Source: DASYRM01 sp036004405 (GTDB lineage: Bacteria; Acidobacteriota; Vicinamibacteria; Vicinamibacterales; UBA2999). From it: DNA of 17,319 bases. The position numbers and the translations under genes were made by a program. This document shows, one piece after another, positions 7,798 through 15,009 of the stretch (position 1 is its first letter; each line of letters begins with the position of its first letter). The DNA lies in the NCBI GenBank assembly GCA_036004405.1, contig DASYRM010000192.1, positions 1 to 17,319 of the forward strand. The letters run 5' to 3'. The notes below the pieces were generated by a model. It saw only the letters and a list, made by a program, of their open reading frames with translations. It did no database searches and was not told where the DNA came from.

Positions 7798-8487
7798 CTA
7801 TGAGATGGCGGCATGAAGCGCCGCATCGACGTGGATGCGAGTGGTGTCGAGGAGCGGCAGCGCGAACGACACGTCGCGCAGAATCAGCGGCAGCTCGGTG
7901 CCGCCGAGGATGACGCCGTCAACGCCCGCACGATCGCGCAGGCGCTGCATCACGCCGACCAGTCCCGTGCGCGTCGAATCGAGAAACCGCCCCTCGACGA
8001 GCTCGGCGATGTACTTGTCATGCACGTACTCGAGGTCGTCCTTCTCGGGCGCCACGATCTCGAGGCCACGCGCCGCGAACACCTCGGGGTAGAACCGCGC
8101 CTGCGTGGTGAACCGCGTGCCGAGCAGGCCGAGCCGCCGCAGACCCTGCGCTTCCGCCGCGTCGCGAGTGGCCTCGACGATGCTGACAAGCGGGACGGCC
8201 GCGCGCGGCCGCACGCGGTCGAACACCATGTGCGGCGTATTGGCGGCAATGATCGCCAGCCCGGCACCGGCGCGGGCCAGCACGTCGATGTCGCTGACGA
8301 GCATTTCGACCAGGCCCGCGTCGTCACCGGCATCGAGCAGCCGCCGCATCGCCCAGAAATCCACGCTGTTGATCACGATCTGCGGCGACCGTGTGCCGGC
8401 GAGCTCTGGCGCGCGGGCGAGCAGCAGCCGGTAGTAGTCGATGGTGGATTCGGGGCCGATGCCGCCGACGATGCCGATCGTCTTCAC
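7798..8487 (-). CDS. Aspartate/glutamate racemase family protein lacking both catalytic cysteines
   Basis: 229 aa, of normal length for the Asp/Glu racemase superfamily (PF01177). The N-terminus KTIGIVGGIGPESTIDYY and the core SIVEATRDAAEAQGLRRLGLLGT are typical. These enzymes use two cysteines, one in a CNT motif and one in a GCTE motif, for cofactor-independent racemisation. Here the first reads AANTPH (Ala82) and the second GGTELP (Gly196), so neither thiol is present. An Ala at the first site occurs in a subgroup I remember; loss of the second is less usual. It may be non-racemising (a lyase, binding protein or decayed enzyme). The start is GTG at 8487, where homology begins, 11 bp after the peptidase stop with a GAGG-like SD. 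The stop overlaps the SD of the cytochrome gene. Confidence 0.85.
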   Translation of the reverse strand: MKTIGIVGGIGPESTIDYYRLLLARAPELAGTRSPQIVINSVDFWAMRRLLDAGDDAGLVEMLVSDIDVLARAGAGLAIIAANTPHMVFDRVRPRAAVPLVSIVEATRDAAEAQGLRRLGLLGTRFTTQARFYPEVFAARGLEIVAPEKDDLEYVHDKYIAELVEGRFLDSTRTGLVGVMQRLRDRAGVDGVILGGTELPLILRDVSFALPLLDTTRIHVDAALHAAIS

Positions 8488-8498
8488 TTGACCCGCCT

Positions 8499-10637
8499 CT
8501 ACTTCAGACCCATGTGCGCCGCGGCGAAGGCCCACTGGTCCGCGCGCTCGGCAATCAGCTTGTCCGTCGGCCGGTAGCCATGCGACCCCTGCACCTCGAT
8601 CCGGATCAGCACCGGCCTGTCGCACCCCTGCGCCGACTGCAGCGCCGCCGCGAACTTGAACGAGTGGCTCGGCACCACACGGTCGTCATGGTCGGCCGTC
8701 GTGATGAGCGTGGCGGGATAGCAGGTGCCCTTCTTCAGATTGTGCAGCGGCGAATACTTGATGAGAAACGGAAACTGCGCCGGGTTCGAAGCCGACCCGT
8801 ATTCCGTCGTCCAGTACCGCCCGCCGGTGAACTGGTCGAAGCGCAGCATGTCCATCACGCCGACGCCGGGCAGCGCCACCGCCATCAGATCCGGCCGTTG
8901 CTCCATCACGGCGCCCACGAGCAGGCCGCCGTTGGAGTCGCCCGCGATGCCGATCCGCTGCGGCGACGTGTACTTCTCGCGCACCAGGAACTCGAGGGCG
9001 GCGATGAAGTCGTCGAAGACGTTCTGTTTCCGCTCCAGCATGCCGGCCTGGTGCCAGGCCTCGCCGTACTCGGCGCCGCCACGCATGCTCACCGTCACCC
9101 AGACGCCGCCGCGCTCGAGCCAGGCGGGCACGTCGGGCCGATAGGACGGCAGCATGCTCACCGAGAAGCCGCCGTAGCCATAGACCATCGTCGGGTGGCT
9201 GCCGTCGCGCGCCAGCCCCTTCTTCGCCGTGACGAACAGCGGCACCTTGGTGCCGTCCTTCGATGTGGCAAAGAGCGCCCGCGTCTCGTAAGCGCTCACG
9301 TCCACCGGCGGCGCCGCCGGCTCGAACGGCGTATCCGCGCCGGTTCGCTGATTGAGGCGCCGGATGCTGGTGGGGATCAGTGGTGACGTGAACGTATACC
9401 AGAGGTCCGGACGATCGTCGCGGCCGGCGAAGGCGCCCACGGTGCCGGTGCCGGGCAGCGGCACGTCGCCGAGCGGCGCGCCGTCGGGCCCGAACATCGA
9501 CAGGCGGCTCTGCACGTTCACCAGGTACTGCGCCACCACGCGGCCGCCGATGAACCCCACGCTCTCGATCGCCTCTTTCCGCTCCGGCACGATCGTCTTC
9601 CACGCCACCGTGCCGGGGGCTCCCAGCACCGTGGTCACGACGGCGCGGTTGGGCGCATGCTTGTCGGTGCGAACGAACAGCGTCGAACCGCTCAGCCCGA
9701 ACGGCAGGTATTCCGCGTCGCCGCTCTCGTCGAGCGGGTGGATCGGCGCGGTCACCTTCGGTGCCATCCGGTTGACGAGGTCCGCATAATAAAGGCGGTT
9801 CTTGTTGTCGGCGCCCTGATACATCATCACGAACAGATAGCGCCCGTCCTCGGACACCGAGCCGATGACGGTCCACTCGGGCAGATCCGTGCGCGCGTAC
9901 ACACGCACGTCCTGCGACTGCGGCGTGCCGACACGGTGGTAGTAGAGCGCGTGATTCGCGAGCGCCGCCTCGAGTTCCTTGTTCTTGGGCGGCTCTGGAT
10001 AGCGTGAGTAGAAGAAGCCCTTGCCGTCCTTCGTCCAGGACAGATCCGAGAAGCGCATCCAGCGCACCTCGTCGCTCGAGTCCTGTCCCGTCGCAACGGT
10101 CCGCACCTTGACAGTCTGCCAGTCGGCGCCGCCCTCGGAGAGCGTGTACGCGAGCAGCGATCCATCGGGCGACGGCGACCACTGCCCCACCGAGATCGAG
10201 CCGTCCTCGGAAATGGCATTGGGATCGAGCACGATCGACGCCACCGTGCTGCCGGGCGCACGCATGTAGATGGGCGCCTGGCGCTGCAGCCCCGAGTTCC
10301 TGGCGTAGAAAAGCGCGCCGGTGTCCGTCACATCGGGCAGCCCCACGCGTGGATAGTTCCACAGCGCGGTGAGGCGCGCCCCGAACGCCTGTCGCAGCGG
10401 CAGCGTCTTCAAATACGGTTCTGTGACGGCGTTCTCGGCCGCGATCCAGGCGGCCACGTCTTTGGAGTCGAGCGACTCCATCCAGCGGTACGGATCCGGC
10501 ACTTTCGTGCCGCCGTAGTCGTCCACAACGGAGCCGGTCACGGACTTGGGGTAGCTGAGCTTCGGCTCGGGCGGGTCGGCGGGCCCGCACCCAGCAGGAA
10601 TTGTGGCCATCAGCGCAATCCAGAGCATACGTTGCAT
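8499..10637 (-). CDS. Prolyl oligopeptidase (S9A family), probable lipoprotein
   Basis: 712 aa, matching the usual length of about 700. Serine peptidase that cleaves short peptides after proline. The N-terminus MQRMLWIALMATIPAGC looks like a lipoprotein signal with candidate lipidated Cys17, though Pro at -3 of the lipobox is not ideal. The peptidase_S9 N-terminal propeller follows (from about residue 27, with DPYRWMESL), then the alpha/beta hydrolase domain from about residue 480. Catalytic residues by motif are Ser568 in GDSNGGLL, Asp651 in DHDDRVVP (with the substrate-binding Arg653) and His686 in GSHGYRP. It is probably periplasmic or surface-anchored and used in peptide scavenging. The ATG at 10637 has GGAGG about 8 nt upstream. 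It is first in an operon with the racemase-like gene. Confidence 0.94.
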   Translation of the reverse strand: MQRMLWIALMATIPAGCGPADPPEPKLSYPKSVTGSVVDDYGGTKVPDPYRWMESLDSKDVAAWIAAENAVTEPYLKTLPLRQAFGARLTALWNYPRVGLPDVTDTGALFYARNSGLQRQAPIYMRAPGSTVASIVLDPNAISEDGSISVGQWSPSPDGSLLAYTLSEGGADWQTVKVRTVATGQDSSDEVRWMRFSDLSWTKDGKGFFYSRYPEPPKNKELEAALANHALYYHRVGTPQSQDVRVYARTDLPEWTVIGSVSEDGRYLFVMMYQGADNKNRLYYADLVNRMAPKVTAPIHPLDESGDAEYLPFGLSGSTLFVRTDKHAPNRAVVTTVLGAPGTVAWKTIVPERKEAIESVGFIGGRVVAQYLVNVQSRLSMFGPDGAPLGDVPLPGTGTVGAFAGRDDRPDLWYTFTSPLIPTSIRRLNQRTGADTPFEPAAPPVDVSAYETRALFATSKDGTKVPLFVTAKKGLARDGSHPTMVYGYGGFSVSMLPSYRPDVPAWLERGGVWVTVSMRGGAEYGEAWHQAGMLERKQNVFDDFIAALEFLVREKYTSPQRIGIAGDSNGGLLVGAVMEQRPDLMAVALPGVGVMDMLRFDQFTGGRYWTTEYGSASNPAQFPFLIKYSPLHNLKKGTCYPATLITTADHDDRVVPSHSFKFAAALQSAQGCDRPVLIRIEVQGSHGYRPTDKLIAERADQWAFAAAHMGLK

Positions 10638-10709
10638 GGCGCCTGCCTCCGGTGCGAGCGTCAATTAAATACGATTGCGGGCCCTGCGCCGCGGGAGCAC
10701 ACTCCCCCC
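10638..10709. promoter_or_regulatory. Divergent promoter region with an AT-rich island
   Basis: The 72-bp gap separates the divergent peptidase and PEP-CTERM genes. An AT-rich run (10661-10676) stands out in GC-rich surroundings. Read on the minus strand it gives TATTTAAT as a -10 candidate, then GGAGG and the peptidase ATG. Read on the plus strand, TACGAT (10670-10675) could serve the PEP-CTERM gene. No good -35 box is visible for either, so alternative sigma factors or shared regulation are possible. Confidence 0.4.
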
Positions 10710-11411
10710 ATGTCAGCCAGACCAGGACGAAGCATACCGGCACTGCTCGCGCTCGTCGTCGCGCTGTGGGCGACTCCGGCGCGCGCCGGCCTCATGACCG
10801 TGAACTGGGATGTGGTCCCGCACGAGCACACGTCCATCACCTACGGAGATTCGCCGTACTACAATTGCGACGGATTCAGTTACGAGAATCGACTCTGCGA
10901 TTGGTTGTGGCAGGACGGACTGCAGCTCGACAAGGCGTTCTGGTCCTTCTATGACGACAGGTTTTTCGACCTCGTCGGATACGACGAAGGTCCTGTCTGG
11001 GACGTCTTTCCTGTCTGCAAAGCGGACTTGGCGCCATGCTTTGATCTCTTCACTCCCGTCACGCTGCGCATCGATGGAGCCTCGCTGGGAGCGGCCGTCA
11101 ACTTGTACATCGCCTCGTCGCGGGGCGGGCTCATACAGATACCGGAGATCGATTTACTGAGTGGGCCCGCGGTGATTGATTTCTCGGGCGACGAATGGAA
11201 GGCTCTACGGTGGCTCGAAATCGGCGTCTTCCAACCCGACGAGTGCCGTGACGAATTCCCGGAAGACCTGCCGCATGCGTGCGACTTCAACCATGAGCAC
11301 GCGCTCGAACTCGAGGATCTCACGTTCCGTCCAGTGCCGGAACCTCCGCTCCTGGCGCTCCTCGGCGCGGTCGCGTTGGGCGCCGGCGTGCGACGGTGGC
11401 GCCGATCCTAA
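10710..11411 (+). CDS. PEP-CTERM sorting domain-containing exported protein
   Basis: 233 aa. The N-terminal signal peptide has basic residues, a hydrophobic core (about 10-22) and cleavage at ARA before Gly27. The C-terminus is a textbook PEP-CTERM tripartite signal: VPEPPLLALL, a hydrophobic helix, then RRWRR. Such proteins are processed by an exosortase and are often linked to exopolysaccharide or biofilm matrix. The middle looks beta-rich, with IDFSGDEWKALRWLEIGVF, a pattern common in PEP-CTERM proteins with jelly-roll folds. The mature part has six cysteines, in the contexts NCDG, LCDW, VCKA, PCFD, ECRD and ACDF, an even number that suggests disulfides. It is acidic and aromatic-rich. No exosortase is in the window. 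The ATG at 10710 was chosen because the signal peptide starts there. Confidence 0.88.
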   Translation: MSARPGRSIPALLALVVALWATPARAGLMTVNWDVVPHEHTSITYGDSPYYNCDGFSYENRLCDWLWQDGLQLDKAFWSFYDDRFFDLVGYDEGPVWDVFPVCKADLAPCFDLFTPVTLRIDGASLGAAVNLYIASSRGGLIQIPEIDLLSGPAVIDFSGDEWKALRWLEIGVFQPDECRDEFPEDLPHACDFNHEHALELEDLTFRPVPEPPLLALLGAVALGAGVRRWRRS

Positions 11412-11974
11412 GGACCGATCACCGGGCGTGACCGCTCCGTTCTGGACCGTCGCACGTACCAGGCCCCCGCGGCCATGAGCGCCGCCGGCAGCCACACCGA
11501 CAGCAGCTCGTTCTGCAGCACGCGCAGCCCATAGCGCGAGAAGAACGCCCCGACCCCGATCGGCGACACCAGGATCGGCTGCCACGGGAAATGCCAGCGC
11601 GCGCCCGAGAACGGCGCGAAGAACGCGATCCCCTGGCCGCCGTTCGTCATCGCATCGAGAATCCCGTGCGACGCCATCGCCACGAAGAACACTGCCCACA
11701 ACCGGCCCCACATGAGGCGCCAGGCCGCGTCGCGAAACACGAGCCGCACGACGAGCGCCGCGAACACGGCCGCAAACGGCAAGGAATGGGTGATGCCTCG
11801 ATGCCCGAGCATGTGCGGCGCGTTCAACCCGAGCGGATACACGACGACGTCGAGGTCGGGCAAGGCCGCAATGATCGCCACCGTCACCCAATAGCGCGCG
11901 GGCATCCGCGCGCCGGGCGACGCGGCCGCGCCGAGGCCGGAGGCAAACACGGCGTGGCTGATCACAGACGCCAT
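11408..11974 (-). CDS. YdjM/DUF457-family membrane-bound metal-dependent hydrolase
   Basis: 188 aa, multi-pass membrane protein of the predicted membrane-bound metal-dependent hydrolase family (PF04307). The conserved polar residues that mark it are His7 near the N-terminus, LPDLD (38-42), GHRGITHSLPF (57-67) and SHGILDAMTNGG (102-113), spread among about five hydrophobic helices. These His/Asp residues are thought to bind metal; the substrate is unknown, and lipid or membrane-damage roles have been proposed for relatives. The start ATG at 11974 overlaps the stop of the VOC gene by one base (TGATG), so it is translationally coupled. It is the last gene of the cbs operon, and its TAG overlaps the TAA of the PEP-CTERM gene on the opposite strand. 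Confidence 0.85.
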   Translation of the reverse strand: MASVISHAVFASGLGAAASPGARMPARYWVTVAIIAALPDLDVVVYPLGLNAPHMLGHRGITHSLPFAAVFAALVVRLVFRDAAWRLMWGRLWAVFFVAMASHGILDAMTNGGQGIAFFAPFSGARWHFPWQPILVSPIGVGAFFSRYGLRVLQNELLSVWLPAALMAAGAWYVRRSRTERSRPVIGP

Positions 11975-12696
11975 CAGCGCAGCTCCACGAGCCCGGAGAC
12001 GATGCGCAGCGTGGCCACGAGCGCCGGCCGCGGACCCGGATCGACCGGCAGATCGATGCCGAGCGCCGCCAGCGGCTCGCGCGCCAGTTCGGGACGAGGA
12101 TGCTCGGCGCGCAGCGCCACGAGCACCGGGCCGCGCGGCGCCGTGGCCGCCGGATGCGGGCTGGTACCCCAGTCGATGAAGAACGGCGCCAGCCCGAAGA
12201 CCGACTTCGCGTCGGGATTGGTCAGGGTCCAACGCAGTTCGACGCCGTCTGGCCGCGTGCGCGCGCCGGGCATCACCTCGCCGAGCGGCACGTCGCGCTG
12301 CGCCGCTGCCGCGACGATCCGCGGCAGATCGCTTCCCTTGGCGGCCCATCCGGCCAGTCGCGGCGGCGCCTTCGGGTCGACGCCAAACCATCGCCCGCCG
12401 GCCGGCACGGGCTGCGCGGGATCCGGCGCGATGATCTCGAGATAGCTCTCGGGGCCGAGCGCGATCAGCGCGTTGCGCGTGCCGCGACCGGGGTGCGGAC
12501 CGCCGGGCGCCGCGCGCACGCCGAGGCGGCCCTCGAGATCGGCCACGCCGGCGTCGAGGTCGGGAACGGCGAACACCAAGTGATCGACGTGCCGGAGGAT
12601 CGGGGCCGTCTCCTGGCCGCTCTTGGCGAGCAAGGGGATCACGATGCCTATCATCGTGGTGACGGCGACCCGGACGCAACGAGCGCGATGGCGCAT
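11974..12696 (-). CDS. VOC-superfamily glyoxalase-like domain protein, possibly exported
   Basis: 240 aa. From about residue 35 the sequence matches the glyoxalase-like domain Glyoxalase_3 (PF13468): HVDHLVFAVPDLDAGVADLE, then GPHPGRGTRNALIALGPESYLEIIAPDP. The VOC fold usually binds a divalent metal through His and Glu residues, here probably the His of HVDH and the Glu of YLEII; the reaction is unknown. The first 30 residues (MRHRARCVRVAVTT and a hydrophobic run to LLAKS) look like a signal peptide or anchor, which is unusual for this family. They depend on the start ATG at 12696, which overlaps the upstream stop as TGATG. An internal ATG 14 codons later would shorten but not remove the hydrophobic segment. 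It overlaps the genes on both sides by one base. Confidence 0.82.
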   Translation of the reverse strand: MRHRARCVRVAVTTMIGIVIPLLAKSGQETAPILRHVDHLVFAVPDLDAGVADLEGRLGVRAAPGGPHPGRGTRNALIALGPESYLEIIAPDPAQPVPAGGRWFGVDPKAPPRLAGWAAKGSDLPRIVAAAAQRDVPLGEVMPGARTRPDGVELRWTLTNPDAKSVFGLAPFFIDWGTSPHPAATAPRGPVLVALRAEHPRPELAREPLAALGIDLPVDPGPRPALVATLRIVSGLVELR

Positions 12697-13568
12697 CACC
12701 GTACGGCTGCGCCTCCCCGCAAGGCATCGTAGAGCCGTCGTGTCCGGGTGGCATCCGCCAAGCCGAGCAATGCAAACGACTGCCGTGTCCTGACCAGCAC
12801 ATACGGCGGCGTGCCACGATCGGCAAACACGTATCCGGTGCCGAGCCCATCCAGCTCGAACCGCCCGCGAAACGAGCCGAAGGACGTCGTGCCGCCAAGG
12901 CGCCGGCGCACTCCAGGCCAGGCGGTTTCCAAAGAGATGCCCGTGATGTCCGCCCGGCGAAGCGACGCCGAGCGCAACAGGGATGTCATGGTGATCCGGT
13001 CTGGGGCAAGCATCACGAGCGTCGGACGGGCCTGGGCGTAGAGCATCGCCACGAACCCCAGTACGGACACGCACTCCAGGCCGACAACAATCCTGAACGT
13101 GGTGCGGTCGCCCCGGGTGCGGAGCCGGCCACCCGGTCGGTCCGGTGTCGGCACGTGCTGTTCTTCGAGCTCCACGTGCGGGGCACGCGATCGGATGGCC
13201 GATACGAGCACCTCAGGATTCCGTGGGGACAGCACCAGGAGGCCGCCGGCTTGATGCACCTCGACCGACTCGATCGACGCACCGTTCGCTGACAACGGAT
13301 CGCGCACCGCGCGAAGCGAACGAATCGAGGCCAAAGGATGGGCGTGACGGAATGGGCCCCACCGGATGGTCAGGTGGTCGTTCGAAACGTCGTAGCGCGT
13401 TCCGACGAACAGCCACAGCACGATTACGGGCGCGATCGCGAGCACCAGGAACCATGTCTCGAACCAACCCCCGGCCACTCCGACGAGCCCTCCAACCGAT
13501 GGAATGGCTATGGACGCCACCATCCAGCCATCCATTCGGTGAGGAACGCGAAGGGGTGCTTCGATCAC
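12696..13568 (-). CDS. Membrane protein with two bacterial PH-like domains, unknown function
   Basis: 290 aa. Two hydrophobic segments (about 15-35 and 37-55) precede a first PH-like domain (about 56-135), recognisable from TRYDVSNDHLTIRWGPF and the ISIxxL-type helix VLVSAIRSRAP. A third hydrophobic helix (about 157-175) leads into a second PH-like unit (about 180-285): VMLAPDRITMTSLLRSASLRRADI and then YVLVRTRQSFALLGL. Bacterial PH domains (bPH families such as PF06713 and PF10882) are assigned here by pattern only. Their ligands are mostly unknown. The GTG at 13568 overlaps the cbs stop as GTGA; an ATG at 13535 would lose 11 residues. Position between cbs and the VOC gene implies co-expression but does not explain the role. 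Confidence 0.7.
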   Translation of the reverse strand: MIEAPLRVPHRMDGWMVASIAIPSVGGLVGVAGGWFETWFLVLAIAPVIVLWLFVGTRYDVSNDHLTIRWGPFRHAHPLASIRSLRAVRDPLSANGASIESVEVHQAGGLLVLSPRNPEVLVSAIRSRAPHVELEEQHVPTPDRPGGRLRTRGDRTTFRIVVGLECVSVLGFVAMLYAQARPTLVMLAPDRITMTSLLRSASLRRADITGISLETAWPGVRRRLGGTTSFGSFRGRFELDGLGTGYVFADRGTPPYVLVRTRQSFALLGLADATRTRRLYDALRGGAAVR

Positions 13569-14950
13569 ATCAGGACGCGGATGATGTCGGAGCGCGTGAT
13601 GATGAAAGTCTTTTCCGCCGTGAAGTCGCGCACGAGCACCGCCGGGCTCTGCGGGCTGATCATCGTCGCCAGCAGCTCCACCGGGGTGGAAATGTCCACG
13701 AACGGGAAGGCCGGCTGCATGATGTCTTCGACCGGGTGCTTGCGGATGTCGGGGTTGCCGACGAGCTCCTCGTAGAGGTGCGTCTCGTTGAGCGATCCAA
13801 CCAGACGGCCGTTCTTCGTCACCGATACCTGCGAGAAGTCGTGCGTGCTCATCAGCTTGGCCGCATCCTCGACCGGCCGTGCCGCTTCAACGGCAAACAG
13901 CTCACCGGCGCCGCCCATGGCCACGAGGTCGCGCGCGGTCATGCCCATGACCTCGAAGAAGCCCTTCGAGCGCATCCACTCGTCGTTGAACATCTTGGCC
14001 ATGTAGCGCGAGCCGTGGTCGTGGAACACCACCACCACCACGTCGCCGGCCAGGAAGTGGTCCTTGAGCTGCAGCAGCCCCGCCATCGCCGACCCGGCGG
14101 AGTTGCCCACCCAGATGCCTTCTTCGCGCGCCAGCCGGCGCGTCATCAGCGCCGCGTCCTTGTCGGTCACCTTCTCGAAGTGGTCGATGATGTCGAAGTC
14201 CACGTTCGAGGGCAGGAAGTCCTCGCCGATGCCTTCGGTGATGTACGGATAGATCTCGTTCTTGTCGAAGATCCCGGTCTCTTTGTACTTCTTGAACACC
14301 GACCCGTAGGTGTCGATGCCCCACACCTTGATCTTCGGGTTGCGTTCCTTGAGGTAGCGCCCGATGCCGCTGATGGTGCCGCCGGTGCCGACGCCGACCA
14401 CCAGGTGCGTCACCGTGCCCTCGGTCTGCTCCCAGATCTCGGGGCCGGTCTGCTCGTAGTGTGCCGCCGTGTTCGACAGGTTGTCGTACTGGTTGGCCTT
14501 CCACGCGCCCGGAATCTCGGCCGCCAGTCGCGTCGACACCGAGTAGTACGAGCGCGGATCCTCGGGATCGACGTCAGTGGGGCAGACGATGACTTCGGCA
14601 CCAAACGCCTTGAGGGCGTCGATCTTCTCCTTGGACTGCTTGTCGGTGGTCGTGAACACGCAGCGGTAGCCCTTGATCACCGCTGTGATGGCCAGCCCCA
14701 TCCCGGTGTTGCCCGAGGTGCCCTCCACGATCGTCCCGCCGGGCTTCAGCAGGCCGGCGCGCTCGGCGTCCTCGATCATCTTCACCGCCATCCGGTCCTT
14801 GATCGAGTTGCCGGGATTGAACGTCTCGAGCTTGGCCAGCACCGTGGCCTCGGTGACGCCCTTCGTGATGGCGTTGATGCGGACGAGCGGCGTGTGCCCG
14901 ATGGTATCGAGGATGTTGTTGGAGATGCGGGTGCCGGCGGCAGAAGACAC
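13565..14950 (-). CDS. cbs: Cystathionine beta-synthase (PLP enzyme with C-terminal CBS domain pair)
   Basis: 461 aa. Residues 1-330 form a fold-type II PLP enzyme with NPGNSIKDRMA (PLP Lys51), the TSGNTGMG loop (78-85), QYDNLSNTAAHYEQTGPEIW, and the phosphate-binding GTGGTISG (188-195). Residues about 335-461 form a pair of CBS modules, which sense adenosyl ligands in relatives. It condenses serine (or acetylserine) with homocysteine or sulfide, so cystathionine synthase and cysteine synthase activities are both possible. The wording of the catalytic domain resembles the Bacteroidota type as I remember it. The start GTG at 14950 is where homology begins. It lacks a spaced Shine-Dalgarno, but CATAAT (14962-14957) ends 6 nt upstream, suggesting a leaderless message. 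It heads a four-gene overlapping operon (cbs, PH protein, VOC, DUF457). Confidence 0.92.
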   Translation of the reverse strand: MSSAAGTRISNNILDTIGHTPLVRINAITKGVTEATVLAKLETFNPGNSIKDRMAVKMIEDAERAGLLKPGGTIVEGTSGNTGMGLAITAVIKGYRCVFTTTDKQSKEKIDALKAFGAEVIVCPTDVDPEDPRSYYSVSTRLAAEIPGAWKANQYDNLSNTAAHYEQTGPEIWEQTEGTVTHLVVGVGTGGTISGIGRYLKERNPKIKVWGIDTYGSVFKKYKETGIFDKNEIYPYITEGIGEDFLPSNVDFDIIDHFEKVTDKDAALMTRRLAREEGIWVGNSAGSAMAGLLQLKDHFLAGDVVVVVFHDHGSRYMAKMFNDEWMRSKGFFEVMGMTARDLVAMGGAGELFAVEAARPVEDAAKLMSTHDFSQVSVTKNGRLVGSLNETHLYEELVGNPDIRKHPVEDIMQPAFPFVDISTPVELLATMISPQSPAVLVRDFTAEKTFIITRSDIIRVLM

Positions 14951-15009
14951 GGCCCTATTATGTCCGCGCCCGCGGACCGCACGTAGGTGCGGGTCTTCAG
15001 ACCCGTTCT
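14951..15009. repeat. phaZ-cbs junction: three back-to-back hairpins and a putative cbs promoter
   Basis: Three perfect inverted repeats are packed together. 14962-14977 has 7-bp arms GTCCGCG/CGCGGAC. 14978-14991 has 5-bp arms CGCAC/GTGCG. 14990-15005 has 6-bp arms CGGGTC/GACCCG around TTCA. The last begins 5 nt after the stop of the depolymerase gene and may end or stabilise the PHA transcript. Its GTAGGTGC...TTCAG outline relates it to the repeats at 4654-4718. The minus-strand CATAAT at 14962-14957 is a -10 candidate for cbs. Confidence 0.55.
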
